From Halorussus caseinilyticus (GTDB lineage: Archaea > Halobacteriota > Halobacteria > Halobacteriales > Haladaptataceae), in contig NZ_CP119809.1 in the NCBI RefSeq assembly GCF_029338395.1, forward strand, positions 1,612,001 to 1,676,000: a stretch of DNA of 64,000 nucleotides, in the 5' to 3' direction. Position 1 is the first letter of the stretch, and each line of letters starts with the position of its first letter. The position numbers and the translations under genes were made by a program. The notes under the pieces are model-generated. The model did no database searches, had not been told where the DNA came from, and saw only the letters and a program-made list of their open reading frames with translations. Of this stretch, positions 35,683 through 44,616 are shown in pieces.

Positions 35683-36711
35683 TCAGTTGATGGTCGTGTG
35701 TTCGCTCTCCTCGTTCAGCGCGAGGTTGGCCGCGATTTCGGCGTTTCGCATGGCGTACTGGGCGGTCTGCTGGAGGCTGACCAGCACCTCCCGGACTGCG
35801 AGCAGGGCGTCGTTGTCCATCTCTGGCAGGTCCGACAGGATGTCGCTCTCCCTGTCGCCGATTTCGTGGAACAGCGCCCGGACTTCCAGCGTCTTGTCGT
35901 AGTCGCGTTCGACGGCGGCTTGGACCGCCTTCGCGGTGATTTCGTCCACTTGGTCGGTGAACTCCCGGATGCGACGCATCGTCTGGCCGTCCACGTCCAA
36001 GGTGTGACCCTCCGCTTCGAGCGCGATTTCGGCGATGTCCTCGGCGTTGTCCGCGATGAGTTCGAGGTTCTTGGCGATAGACCGGTAGCCGATGAGGGGG
36101 AACCCGCTGTCCAAGTCCACCGCTCGCGCCAGCGTCGGGTTCTGGTAGGCCGTGAAGATGAGACGCAGGAGAAGGACGAAAATCTTGTTCGCCTGTCGCT
36201 CGCGGTTGAGCGCGCGCTGAGCGAGGTCCGGGTTGCCGTGCGCGAGGGCTTTGACCGCCTCGCCGCGCATGGTCGAACCCGTGTTTTCGAGGCGTTCGAG
36301 CAGGTTGTCGAGGCTGAAGTCCTCGGGGTCCACCGAGCACCGGATGGCGATGCTGTTGGGCGTCTCTTCGACCACGCCCAGACCCATCAGTTGGGTCTCG
36401 GCCTTGTACACCGCGTTGATGTGGGCGCTGTCGAGGGTCTCCTCGCTTTCGAGGTGGATGACCCGCCGCCCGAGGACGTACTGGGCGACGATCGCTCGCT
36501 CCACCGCGTCGGCGTCCAGATTCTCGGCGTGGATGACCGCCTCGGACTCCTCGGTGTGTGCCGACTCCGGAAGCACCGTCAACGTCCCCTTTCCGCCCAT
36601 GCGAAGCGACACTTCGTCGCCTTTCTCGACGTTGTTCTCCGACGCCCACTCCGCGGGGAGGGTCATCGCCAGCGTAGAGGGACCCAACCGTTGCACCTTT
36701 CGCGTTTCCAT
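35683..36711 (-). CDS. PhoU-domain regulator with N-terminal AbrB/SpoVT domain
   Basis: 342 residues. The N-terminal swapped-hairpin AbrB DNA-binding domain (METRKVQRLGPSTLAMTLPAEWASENNVEKGDEVSL) is followed by two PhoU helical repeats (about residues 120-330; e.g. RSIAKNLELIADNAEDIAEIAL with the conserved E(D)xxD-like metal region). This is the archaeal AbrB-PhoU architecture linked to phosphate-uptake regulation, but no pst genes are here. It follows the ATP-NAD-kinase-like gene with a 57-base AT-rich gap holding its own promoter (acaattattgtgcc). Confidence 0.9.
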   Translation of the reverse strand: METRKVQRLGPSTLAMTLPAEWASENNVEKGDEVSLRMGGKGTLTVLPESAHTEESEAVIHAENLDADAVERAIVAQYVLGRRVIHLESEETLDSAHINAVYKAETQLMGLGVVEETPNSIAIRCSVDPEDFSLDNLLERLENTGSTMRGEAVKALAHGNPDLAQRALNRERQANKIFVLLLRLIFTAYQNPTLARAVDLDSGFPLIGYRSIAKNLELIADNAEDIAEIALEAEGHTLDVDGQTMRRIREFTDQVDEITAKAVQAAVERDYDKTLEVRALFHEIGDRESDILSDLPEMDNDALLAVREVLVSLQQTAQYAMRNAEIAANLALNEESEHTTIN

Positions 36712-36768
36712 GTATTTCCACTCTGCCCCCGAAGACCTTAAACTTCACTAGTAGACAATTATTGTGCC

Positions 36769-37845
36769 TTAAACGACCTTCATCATCCGGCGCTCGAACC
36801 GGCCGACCCGAACTTTCCGCCACCCGCGGAGGGAGTCGTCCACCCCGTCGTCGCCGGTATCGACCCGGAGGACGCCCACGCCGTCGAGTTTCGACTTCGA
36901 GGCGACGACTTCCACTTCCGACCGGCGAATCACCTCGGGCGAAATCTGGTCGTTGCCCCGACCGAAGACGAACCCCTGCCCGCCGATTGGCGACACCACG
37001 ACGACGTTCCGGTCGCCGAGGTGGTCGAGAATCTCGTCGGCAGTGGCGTCCGCCACCAGAACCTCGCCGTCGCGCCACACGTCCACGCCGAGGGGCGACC
37101 CCTCGAAGCCGAGTTCGGACTTTATCGCGCCGACGGTGCTTCCGGGACCGAGGACGTACGTCGCGCCCTCGTCTGCCTTCGCGTCGTCGGCCACGCCCGC
37201 GGCCAGACTCTCGACGGTGCCGCCGCCGACCTGCTTGCTTGATTGGAGGTCCTCGGCGACGGGCACCTCGGCCAGCGCTTTCAGGTCGGCCCGGACCTCC
37301 CCCTCGCGGTAGGCGTCCTCGTCGATGTCGTTGACCTCGCGGGTCTCGGTCCGGTCGAAATCCGCGGCGACCCGGCCCGCCGCCTCGGGCGTGACCGCGA
37401 ACACCGCGGAGTAAACTTTCACGCCCGCCGGGACTCCGAGAGTCGGAGTCTCGACGCCTTCTTCCTTTAGGGTCTCGGCCACGTCTACCGCGGTTCCGTC
37501 GCCGCCGACGAACAGTATCAGGTCCACCCCTTCGGCCGCGAATCGGCGGACCGCCTCGCGCGTGTCGGCGGCAGTCGTGGTCGCCTCGCTCTCGGGACCC
37601 CCGACGACTTCCGGGCCGAACCCCGCGTCTCGGGCCTCTCGCTCGCCCATCTCGCCGCCGTAGGTCACGATTTCGGTCTCGGGCGCGCGCTCGGCCACCG
37701 CGCGCAGGGCCGCGAGCGCTCGGTCGGGTGCCCGCGCCTCCGCGCCGCGTTCGCGGGCCTCCACGACCTTTCCGTCGGTCCCTTTCAGGCCGACCCGACC
37801 GCCCATCCCGGCGATTGGATTGACGACGACGCCGATGGTTCGCAT
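36769..37845 (-). CDS. ATP-NAD/AcoX kinase family protein
   Basis: 358 residues from the ATG at 37845 (MRTIGVVVNPIAGMGGRVGLKG). The NAD kinase core motif GGDGTAVDVAETL lies near residue 110, followed by LGVPAGVKVYSAVFA and a C-terminal SPIGGQGFVFGRGNDQISPEV segment. This belongs to the AcoX-like branch rather than canonical NAD kinase. It probably phosphorylates a nucleotide or polyol-type substrate; exact substrate uncertain. Confidence 0.85.
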   Translation of the reverse strand: MRTIGVVVNPIAGMGGRVGLKGTDGKVVEARERGAEARAPDRALAALRAVAERAPETEIVTYGGEMGEREARDAGFGPEVVGGPESEATTTAADTREAVRRFAAEGVDLILFVGGDGTAVDVAETLKEEGVETPTLGVPAGVKVYSAVFAVTPEAAGRVAADFDRTETREVNDIDEDAYREGEVRADLKALAEVPVAEDLQSSKQVGGGTVESLAAGVADDAKADEGATYVLGPGSTVGAIKSELGFEGSPLGVDVWRDGEVLVADATADEILDHLGDRNVVVVSPIGGQGFVFGRGNDQISPEVIRRSEVEVVASKSKLDGVGVLRVDTGDDGVDDSLRGWRKVRVGRFERRMMKVV

Positions 37846-37938
37846 GGCCGTGGCTACGCGAGTCGGGAGCAAAAACGGCCCGATGCGGCGCTCCGTCGAA
37901 AGAAAGAAGACGCTACCGGCGCAGTAGTCGCAGGCGGT

Positions 37939-38637
37939 TCAGTAGTTCTGCGTGCCGCCGAACTGTCCGCCCTGCGGTTGCTGGAACGACTGGCCCTGCG
38001 GTTGCTGGAACGACTGGCCCTGCGGTTGCTGGAACGACTGGCCCTGCGGTTGCTGGCCCATCGACTGCTGGCCCTGCTGTTGAACCTGCTCGCGGATGCC
38101 CGTCGTCCGACTCTGTTGGCCTCCACCGATGGAGTTCAGCAGTTTGTTCGTCGCGTCGAGGGCCTGCTGGACCGCCTGATACGTCTCTTGGACGTGTGGC
38201 GACTGCTGGTGTTGCTGGAGAATCGGCAGGCCCTGCTGGGCCACCTTCAGGAACGCCTCGGCGACCTCCGGACCGTTGATGGAGTCGCGTGCGATGAGTT
38301 TCTCGTTCAGCGACGCGAGGTCCGCGAGGTCCTCGCAGAGTCGGGCGCACTCGGCCATCTGCGGACCGCTCTCGATACACTTGTCGGCACACCACTCGGA
38401 GATTTCGACCACGCGGTCGAAGGATTCGAGTGCCTGATTCAGTTCGTTGGTCATCTCCGATTCGAACTGCTGGCCGACGCGTTCGTGAGTCATCTTGTGG
38501 CTCTGGCCGGACTGCTGCGTACCCATCTGGCCGCCTACCTGTGAACCCTGCATCGGTTGTCCTGTCTGTCGTCCGCCGGTCTGTCCGTACGTCTGCTGTC
38601 CCATGCTACCCGTCGGTTGCTGGTATTGCTCTGACAT
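37939..38637 (-). CDS. Gln-rich protein with a four-helix cysteine core and C-terminal octapeptide repeats
   Basis: 232 residues. The Gln/Gly-rich N-terminus (about 45 residues) is disordered-looking. The middle is a helical bundle with cysteines in EWCADKCIESGPQMAECARLCEDLADL, recalling the DUF326/Csp-type four-helix fold that can bind copper via Cys. The C-terminus carries GQSFQQPQ-type repeats encoded by 24-bp tandem units. Such low-complexity Gln-rich tails occur in some stress or aggregation-prone proteins. Function unknown; not exported as far as the sequence shows. Confidence 0.75.
   Translation of the reverse strand: MSEQYQQPTGSMGQQTYGQTGGRQTGQPMQGSQVGGQMGTQQSGQSHKMTHERVGQQFESEMTNELNQALESFDRVVEISEWCADKCIESGPQMAECARLCEDLADLASLNEKLIARDSINGPEVAEAFLKVAQQGLPILQQHQQSPHVQETYQAVQQALDATNKLLNSIGGGQQSRTTGIREQVQQQGQQSMGQQPQGQSFQQPQGQSFQQPQGQSFQQPQGGQFGGTQNY
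37970..38056. repeat. 24-bp tandem repeat (3.6 units)
   Basis: Units at 37970-37993, 37994-38017 and 38018-38041 are identical, and 38042-38056 is a partial fourth. They encode the octapeptide repeat near the C-terminus of the Gln-rich protein. Copy number probably varies between strains. Confidence 0.9.
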
Positions 38638-38935
38638 TATTACTCACTCCCCCGCATAGGCGTCTCCTACACTCGAAGACGCCCTCAGCGGGCAAACTCC
38701 GGTTCGCCGGAAATACAGATAAACCGGGCCGACCGTTGGCAATTGTTCAATCGAGCAACGGTGTGTTTCCGGTCGTTCGGGGTCGAAAAAACCGATTTCC
38801 GGGGGGAAACAAACGTCAGGTTACGCGGACGTTTCCGAATCGTTCGCGGCGTCAACGACGGGTTTCGACGGCCGAAGCCGGGGGACCCGGCCGGGGTTGG
38901 CAAGCGTTAAGGGAACTGGCCCGGAACCGTCGGGC

Positions 38936-39046
38936 ATGTTCGTACTCGCAGAATCGGCGAGCGTTCCGGCTAACGCCGCAGGTATCGTCACTGGCGTCCT
39001 CGGACTCCTGATTACGGTCGCGTGGCTGGCGTATCTCTACCGATAG
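38936..39046 (+). CDS. 36-residue single-helix membrane microprotein
   Basis: Read directly from the plus strand: MFVLAESASVPANAAGIVTG, then a hydrophobic helix GVLGLLITVAWLAYLYR ending just before a TAG. A TATA-like cgttaaggg lies about 30 bases upstream. I recall similar short AWLAYLYR-ending proteins in other haloarchaea. It overlaps the 3' end of the convergent gene (39037) by ten bases. Confidence 0.65.
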   Translation: MFVLAESASVPANAAGIVTGVLGLLITVAWLAYLYR

Positions 39047-40134
39047 GTTTCCGGCGGGCGTTCTGCTCCCGCGCCGTCATCCGCGAGGTCGAAGAACCGG
39101 AGCGACGACGGTTCGACGCCCGTCAGCAGAATCGTGACCCGACACTCCTCGCCCAGCCCAGTCGTCGCGTTTCCGGCGTGGACCCATCGGTCGGGTTCGA
39201 CCGCCGTCCCGAAGCGGTCGGCGGCGGTCCCGAACAAGTCCTGATACTCACGCAGAGTGAACGCTTCACCGAACCGACAGACGCCGAGTCCGCCATCGGC
39301 CGTCGAACGGTCGCCGTCGCAGAGTCGGTGAGCGACCGCGTGGTCGAGGAGTTCCGCGGCCACGTCGTCTCGGGTTCCCACCCCTCGATACGCCAGCGCG
39401 ATTCCGCCGGTGTCGAGCAGGTCGTAGAGACGGACGACGTTCACGGGGGCGGAAAGCGGTGCCTGAATCACCTCGAAACAGTCGGTCGTCAACTCGCGGA
39501 CGAGACCGTCGGCGAGCGAACGGACCGGCGGGTCGTCGGCGTCGGTCGAGTCCTCGAACGCGGCGTCGAACCCCGACCGGAGGTGAGCGAAGTCGAGAGG
39601 AACCACGGTGTCCGCGGCCCCGGCGACTCGCTCGAATCCCGCCGAAAACCGGTCGGTGGCGGGAACCGACTCCGGAACCGAGACGGCGGCGACGACGGTG
39701 GCGTCCGACGGGAGGCAGTCGGCGGCCGCCGCGGTCAACTCGGCCGTCTCCGGGGCGGACAGGTGGGCCGTCACGACGGCGACATCGACGGTTTCGAGTC
39801 GGGATTCGAGCGCCGCGTCGTCGGCCGAGAGGTCGCTCGACTCGACTGCGCTCCGGTCGTCTGTTTCGACCGGCACGCACACGTCCGCGCGGTCGGAGTC
39901 CAACGAGGAGGGCGCGCCGACCGCCACGGTCGTCACGTCGAATTCGAACGAGTACCGGTCTCTCGACGGCGACTGGACGCCGACGTTCGCTCTGTCGATA
40001 CCCGCCTCGCCGCACCCGACCAGCGCGAACTGCGGAGGTCCGAACGCCTCGGGGTCCCGGTCGTCGTCCGCGTCTTCGGCATCCTCCCGGGTCTCGGCCG
40101 CGCTTTCGAGGGCTTGGGCTACGATGTCGCGCAT
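39037..40134 (-). CDS. Degenerate FtsZ/tubulin-like protein without the GTP-binding signature
   Basis: 365 residues. The N-terminus (MRDIVAQALESAAE..EAFGPPQFALVGCGEAGIDRA) resembles haloarchaeal FtsZ, whose VIVGCGGAGNNT loop binds GTP. Later FtsZ-like segments are DTVVPLDFAHLRSGF, LVRELTTDCFEVI and VNVVRLYDLLDTGGIALAYRGVG (FtsZ has LVNLDFADVR..GGVAMIG). The tubulin signature GGGTGTG is absent: the corresponding place reads VVTAHLSAPETAE. So it probably does not bind or hydrolyse GTP in the usual way. A regulatory or structural relative of FtsZ is likely. It is divergent in function from FtsZ1/2 and CetZ. Confidence 0.7.
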   Translation of the reverse strand: MRDIVAQALESAAETREDAEDADDDRDPEAFGPPQFALVGCGEAGIDRANVGVQSPSRDRYSFEFDVTTVAVGAPSSLDSDRADVCVPVETDDRSAVESSDLSADDAALESRLETVDVAVVTAHLSAPETAELTAAAADCLPSDATVVAAVSVPESVPATDRFSAGFERVAGAADTVVPLDFAHLRSGFDAAFEDSTDADDPPVRSLADGLVRELTTDCFEVIQAPLSAPVNVVRLYDLLDTGGIALAYRGVGTRDDVAAELLDHAVAHRLCDGDRSTADGGLGVCRFGEAFTLREYQDLFGTAADRFGTAVEPDRWVHAGNATTGLGEECRVTILLTGVEPSSLRFFDLADDGAGAERPPETYR

Positions 40135-40164
40135 ACGACCGTCGAAACTCCCCCGCGATACAAG

Positions 40165-40857
40165 TCAGTTACTCGTCGGTTCGACGCGCTCGCTGAGCCA
40201 CGAGACCGCGCGTTCGAGTTCGTCCTCGTCGGTACTCTGGACCTTGATGCGAACGTGGTCGCCGGGGTAGCTTCCGACGGTCACGTCGAACCGGTCGCGG
40301 ACCTCCGCGAGTCGGTCCACCAGCGCACTCTCGGGTTCGTCGGCCTCTACGGTCCGGACGTGGCGGTACGCGCCCGAGAACTCGTCTGCGACCGACTCGA
40401 ACATCGCCTCCATCTCGTCGGGGACGCCCGGCAGGACGTAGATGCCTTCGACGACGCACCCCGGCGCGACCCCTTCCGGGTTGGGAAGCATCCGGGACCC
40501 CTTCGGGAGGTGGGTCGTCCCCTCCACGAGGTCGGCGTGTTCGTAGTCGGTGTGGTCGGTTATCCACGCCACGGCGTCGTCGTGTTCCTCGACCGGAACG
40601 CCGACGGCGGCGGCGACGCCCTCCATCGTCAGGTCGTCGTGGGTCGGCCCGAGACCGCCGGTGACGAGAACGGCGTCGTAGTCGGCGCGCAACTCGTTGA
40701 CGACGCGGGCGATGTCGGCCTCCCGGTCGGGAACGACGACCACGCGCTCGACGCTCGCGCCGCGGTCGGCGAGTCGCTGGCCCAACCACGCGGCGTTCGT
40801 GTTCACGGTGTCGCCCGCCAGCAGTTCGTCGCCGACGGTGACGAGGGCTACCTGCAT
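40165..40857 (-). CDS. CinA-like/MoaB-Mog-fold molybdopterin-binding domain protein
   Basis: 230 residues from the ATG at 40857 (MQVALVTVGDELLAGDTVNTNAAWLGQRL). Family signature VLVTGGLGPTHDDLTMEGVAAAVG near residue 65, then LPNPEGVAPGC and YVLPGVPDEMEAMFE. This is the CinA N-terminal domain without the deamidase half; CinA-N hydrolyses ADP-ribose-type compounds in bacteria. It is downstream of DUF5803 but a 12-bp hairpin intervenes, so it is likely transcribed separately. Confidence 0.9.
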   Translation of the reverse strand: MQVALVTVGDELLAGDTVNTNAAWLGQRLADRGASVERVVVVPDREADIARVVNELRADYDAVLVTGGLGPTHDDLTMEGVAAAVGVPVEEHDDAVAWITDHTDYEHADLVEGTTHLPKGSRMLPNPEGVAPGCVVEGIYVLPGVPDEMEAMFESVADEFSGAYRHVRTVEADEPESALVDRLAEVRDRFDVTVGSYPGDHVRIKVQSTDEDELERAVSWLSERVEPTSN

Positions 40858-40947
40858 GGGTTCTGGTTGGGGGCGAGCGACCAAAAAGAGGGCGTTCCGC
40901 CTCTCTCTTCTCCCCTTCTCGGCGGCACGTCCGACTTCTCGGATGGC

Positions 40948-40975
40948 GGCGCTTCCGGCGGTCGCCGGAAGCGCC
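40948..40975. terminator. 12-bp hairpin between DUF5803 and CinA-like genes
   Basis: ggcgcttccggc, loop ggtc, perfect complementary arm. It lies about 100 bases past the DUF5803 stop (minus strand), followed on that strand by a pyrimidine-rich run. Likely terminator of the TFE operon. Confidence 0.45.
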
Positions 40976-41077
40976 GCGACCGACAGCGTGCGCTCAGTGT
41001 GATTTCCACCAGTAGCGCGACGACTATCACGGCGATTCGAGACCGCGAAACGAATCAGAAACTGCGAGCCGAAACCG

Positions 41078-41848
41078 CTAGCCCATCCCCGGCGGCGGCC
41101 CTTGGTCGAACTCGTCGTCACCGGTATCGACGTTCAGGCCCATCTCCTCGCGCTCCTGTTCGAGTTGCCGAATCTGGAGGCGGAAGTAAGCCAACCCGAC
41201 CAGAGCGACGAGGATACCGGCGGCGATGATGCCGCCGAAGATGGTCAGGTCGCGGGCGAGGTAGTAGCGCACCACCACGTTGTCGGCCGTCACCTCGGCC
41301 CACGAGAGGTGGACCCGACCGTCGATTTGGGCCTTGTCGTCGGCGTTCGGCCGGACCTGACTCAGAATCGGCATCCCGACGCGCATCCCCGACGGGAGGA
41401 CGACTTCGTAGGAGCCTTCGACGTAGGTCGGCGTGCTGAACGACTTGCCGCGGTGGGGCGCGGTGTATGCGAGTTTCCCGTCCGAGACCGGGAGCAGGAA
41501 CACCGTCTTGGAGTCTTTCTTCAGCACGCGCTCCTGTCCGAGGGTGACGACGGTCCCGTTGGGGTACTGGAACCTGACCGTCCCCACCTCGACGGGCGTC
41601 TTCTCGCCGAGCGACTCGCGTTCGAAGATGGCGAGTTGCGACCGGTTGTCGAAGTCGTAGACCGCCTGATACTGGCCGCCGGTGACGTTCAGCGTCACGG
41701 CGGCGGAGTTGTTCCACTCGTAGGTCGCGTTGCCGTCGCCCTCCAGACGCTTCTCGCTTATCTGGTCGCCGCCGAAGATACCCGCGCATCCGGCGGTGAG
41801 AGCGAGCAGTGCGACCGACGCGAACGCGAGTAAGAGTCGCCGATTCAT
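41078..41848 (-). CDS. DUF5803 family membrane lipoprotein-like protein
   Basis: 256 residues. The signal ends in a lipobox (ALTAGCAGIFGG). A beta-rich external domain (YEWNNSAAVTLNVTGGQYQAVYDFDNRS..) follows, one transmembrane helix (FGGIIAAGILVALVGLAYF, about residues 203-222) and a short cytosolic coiled segment QIRQLEQEREEMGL. The DUF5803 family always appears near tfe and DUF2110 in the haloarchaea I know. Function unknown. Confidence 0.85.
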   Translation of the reverse strand: MNRRLLLAFASVALLALTAGCAGIFGGDQISEKRLEGDGNATYEWNNSAAVTLNVTGGQYQAVYDFDNRSQLAIFERESLGEKTPVEVGTVRFQYPNGTVVTLGQERVLKKDSKTVFLLPVSDGKLAYTAPHRGKSFSTPTYVEGSYEVVLPSGMRVGMPILSQVRPNADDKAQIDGRVHLSWAEVTADNVVVRYYLARDLTIFGGIIAAGILVALVGLAYFRLQIRQLEQEREEMGLNVDTGDDEFDQGPPPGMG

Positions 41849-41855
41849 GCTGTGG

Positions 41856-42533
41856 TTACGGAATCACGCACCGAATCTCCGCGGGCAGGTAGTCGCCGAT
41901 AGCCGCGAGCAGGCCCGGCGGGTCAGTCTCGTCCTTGCAGACGATGCTCTGTTCGAGGAGTCCGAGGCGTTCGACCGTCACGATGTCCCGGGCGTGGCCC
42001 GCGCGGTTGACCGTCGCGCGCACCTCGCCGCGGGTCGCGCTGTTGACGTTGACTCGGCCCGCGCCGCGGGTCCAGTCGTAGAGTCGGTCGCGTTCGGCGT
42101 CGGCGAGGCGGTGGCTCTCGGCGTCGGGGTCCGAGTAGACGAACGTCAGCGGCATGTGTTGGACCAACCCGAACCGCTCGACGATTTGGACCGGCGTCCC
42201 CTGTCCGAGACCGAGTTCGCTCGCGGGGATGCGAATCTCCTCGCCCGCGTCGAGGACGAAGCCCTCGTCGTCCCACGCTTCGAGCGTGCCGACGTAGGTC
42301 TCGCCCGACTCGAAGTCGGGGGTTACTTCGCCGAACTCCTCGCGCAGGACGTTTCGGGCGACTACTTCGTCGTCGCCCTCGATGGTCACGACCGCGAACT
42401 CGTCGCGGCGGACGCCGACGGTGTACTCCACGTCGAGGTCCTCGATTTCGTTACCGACGAGCGACCGGAGTGCGTCGAGTGCGCGTTCGCGGGCGTCGCC
42501 CTGCACGTACACCTTCGTGGCGAGTACGACCAT
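41856..42533 (-). CDS. DUF2110 family protein
   Basis: 225 residues. It begins MVVLATKVYVQGDARERALDALRSL; a central KOW/S1-like beta segment (YVGTLEAWDDEGFVLDAGEEIRIPASEL) suggests nucleic-acid contact; a C-terminal part has RLYDWTRGAGRVNVNSATRGEVRATVNRAGHARDIV. It starts right after the TFE stop, so the genes are translationally linked. Probably a transcription- or RNA-related partner; not characterised. Confidence 0.88.
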   Translation of the reverse strand: MVVLATKVYVQGDARERALDALRSLVGNEIEDLDVEYTVGVRRDEFAVVTIEGDDEVVARNVLREEFGEVTPDFESGETYVGTLEAWDDEGFVLDAGEEIRIPASELGLGQGTPVQIVERFGLVQHMPLTFVYSDPDAESHRLADAERDRLYDWTRGAGRVNVNSATRGEVRATVNRAGHARDIVTVERLGLLEQSIVCKDETDPPGLLAAIGDYLPAEIRCVIP

Positions 42534-43070
42534 CTATGCCTCGGCCTCTTCACGGTGTTCGACGTTGAGTTCGCCTCGGAGGTTCTCGATTCGTCGCTCC
42601 ATCGCGTCGATGAGCCTGCTGTTCTCCATGGATTCGAGCGGCGACCCGCACTCGGGGCACTCGAAGCCGAAGTCCATCGCCTCGCCGAACTCGAAGCGAA
42701 TCGAACACACCTCACACAGGTAGAACTCGTGTTGGTACTCGTACTCTTGGCGCGCTTCGAGGGCGTCTAGCAGGCGGTACATCTCCTCTTCGAGGTTGTC
42801 CGGGATGTTCTCGTACTGGAACGTCCAGAGGTACGTCAGCCACCCCGAGTCCTCGTCGCGCAGGCGGCGGTACGTGGCGAGGTCGTTCTCGTAGAGGATG
42901 AACAGCGCGCGTCGAACGTCGTTGAGTTCGAGGTCCAACTCCTCGGCGAGTTCCTCGTCGGTGACTTCGCCGTCCGGCGGGGCCGCGGCGACCGGCATCC
43001 CCTTCGGACCGACCAACTCGTGAAGATATTTCTGAATTACTGGGTCCTCCAGTAAGTCCTCAAAAGCCAT
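42534..43070 (-). CDS. tfe: Transcription initiation factor TFE (alpha subunit)
   Basis: 178 residues from the ATG at 43070 (MAFEDLLEDPVIQKYLHELVG). Winged-helix domain (EVTDEELAEELDLELNDVRRALFILYENDLATYRR) followed by a zinc ribbon with CEVC and CPEC motifs (about residues 125-150) and a C-terminal acidic helix. TFE stabilises the open complex through the clamp and the Rpo4/7 stalk. First gene of the tfe-DUF2110-DUF5803 cluster. Confidence 0.95.
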   Translation of the reverse strand: MAFEDLLEDPVIQKYLHELVGPKGMPVAAAPPDGEVTDEELAEELDLELNDVRRALFILYENDLATYRRLRDEDSGWLTYLWTFQYENIPDNLEEEMYRLLDALEARQEYEYQHEFYLCEVCSIRFEFGEAMDFGFECPECGSPLESMENSRLIDAMERRIENLRGELNVEHREEAEA

Positions 43071-43176
43071 TATCGTGTAGTGGGGCGTTGGAGCGTTTAA
43101 AACCATCGGAGAAGCCATCTCGTCGGCCGGTCGGCGAACCGAAGCGCCCTTGCCCGCTCCCCGAGAAATCCCGCCG

Positions 43177-44514
43177 ATGACCCCCCGCATCCTCCAGTAT
43201 TCGGACATCGAGAACGCCTACGACGACCCCGAGCGCGTGGGTCGTCTCGCCGGAACCATCGAGTCGCTCCGGGACGACCGGACCGTCGTCGTCGGGACCG
43301 GAGACGACACCGCGCCGGGCGTCCTCGCGCTCCGGACCGACGGCAGACAGTCGCTGGACTTCTTCCGGGCGGTCGAACCCGACGTGGAGACGTTCGGCAA
43401 CCACGACTTCGACTTCGACACCGACCAACTGAGAGGCATTATCGCCGACTCGCCCCAGACGTGGCTGAGCGCCAACGTCTACGGGACCGACGGCGGCCGA
43501 TTCGCCGACGTGGACCCGACCGCCGTGGTCGAACGCGGCGGCGAGCGAATCGGACTCGTCGGCGTGACCGACCCGGAGACGCCCGACATCTCGGTCGGTG
43601 CGAACGAACTCACCGTCACCGACCCGGTGGACGAGGTGCGCGAGGCGCTACCCGCGCTCCGCGAGCGGACCGACTACGTGGTCGTCCTCGCGCACCTCCG
43701 AGATTCGACAGAGCGCACCATCGCGGAGTTCGACGGCGTAGACGCCGTCCTCGGCGGGCACGTCCACAGCGAGCGCCACGACCGAGTGGAAGACACCCTC
43801 CTCCTGCGACCGGGCGCGAACGGCCGGGTCGTCTGGGAGGTCGAACTGGGCGAGCGAGCGACGGCGACCCGACACGCCGTGGCCGACGGCCCGCGCGACG
43901 AGACGGTAGCGAGCGCGCTCCGCGACCGGATGGAGGCGACGGGTCTTACCGAAGTCGTCGGGCGCGTCGAGGACCCAATCGTCCGGGAGGCCGAACGGCA
44001 CTACGGCGGGGAGTGTCGCCTCGCCAACCTCGTCACCGACGCCTACCGGTGGGCGACCGGCGCGGACGTGGGGTTCACACAGACCGGTGGTCTCCGCGAC
44101 GGTCCCGCGCTCTCGGGCGAGGTGACGGTGGCCGACCTCGTGGGCGTCTCGCCGTTCGACGGCGAGTTACACACCGTTTCGCTCACGGGCGAGCGAGTGC
44201 GCGAACTCGTCGCCGAGTCCTACGCCCCCGACGACCCGGAGGGCCGAACGTGGCGGGGCCACTTCGCCGGTCTCGAAATCGTCCACGACCCCGAGGACGG
44301 GCGCATCCGTGAAGTCCGACACGACGGCGACTCGCTGGACCCCGAGGCGGAGCTATCGGTCGCCACGAACGCCTACGTGGTCGAGTACGCGGTTGAGACG
44401 CTGACGACCGACGACGTGGTGGAGTCGTTCGGCGTCCAGTACGACGCCATCGTCGAGTACGTCCGTGAGGACGGACTCGACGCGAAGATAGAGGGTCGCC
44501 TCCGGGAGGCGTGA
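43177..44514 (+). CDS. 5'-nucleotidase/UshA-like metallophosphoesterase
   Basis: 445 residues from the ATG at 43177 (MTPRILQYSDIENAYDDPERVGRL). Metallophosphoesterase ligands: Asp in YSDIENAYDD, GTGDDT, GNHDFDFDTDQ, VVLAHLRDST and VLGGHVHSERH. The C-terminal 5'-nucleotidase domain has GGECRLANLVTDAYRW (family: NLxxDA) and TQTGGLRDGPALSGEVTVADL (family: xNGGxIR). There is no signal peptide, so it may act in the cytosol, unlike periplasmic UshA. Nucleotide or cyclic nucleotide phosphoester hydrolysis is likely. Confidence 0.9.
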   Translation: MTPRILQYSDIENAYDDPERVGRLAGTIESLRDDRTVVVGTGDDTAPGVLALRTDGRQSLDFFRAVEPDVETFGNHDFDFDTDQLRGIIADSPQTWLSANVYGTDGGRFADVDPTAVVERGGERIGLVGVTDPETPDISVGANELTVTDPVDEVREALPALRERTDYVVVLAHLRDSTERTIAEFDGVDAVLGGHVHSERHDRVEDTLLLRPGANGRVVWEVELGERATATRHAVADGPRDETVASALRDRMEATGLTEVVGRVEDPIVREAERHYGGECRLANLVTDAYRWATGADVGFTQTGGLRDGPALSGEVTVADLVGVSPFDGELHTVSLTGERVRELVAESYAPDDPEGRTWRGHFAGLEIVHDPEDGRIREVRHDGDSLDPEAELSVATNAYVVEYAVETLTTDDVVESFGVQYDAIVEYVREDGLDAKIEGRLREA

Positions 44515-44616
44515 GCCGTGCAGAGGATAAATTTAGGTTTTGATTAGCAATATGTAGATACTTTCCAGATAAATTTTGGATTGTTATATATAAGTAGAGA
44601 TTGCTCCGTGACCGCC

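Noticed and set aside
37970-38056. Regular 24-bp repeat considered as a CRISPR array
   Set aside because: Units are directly adjacent with no spacers and encode an octapeptide in a good gene.
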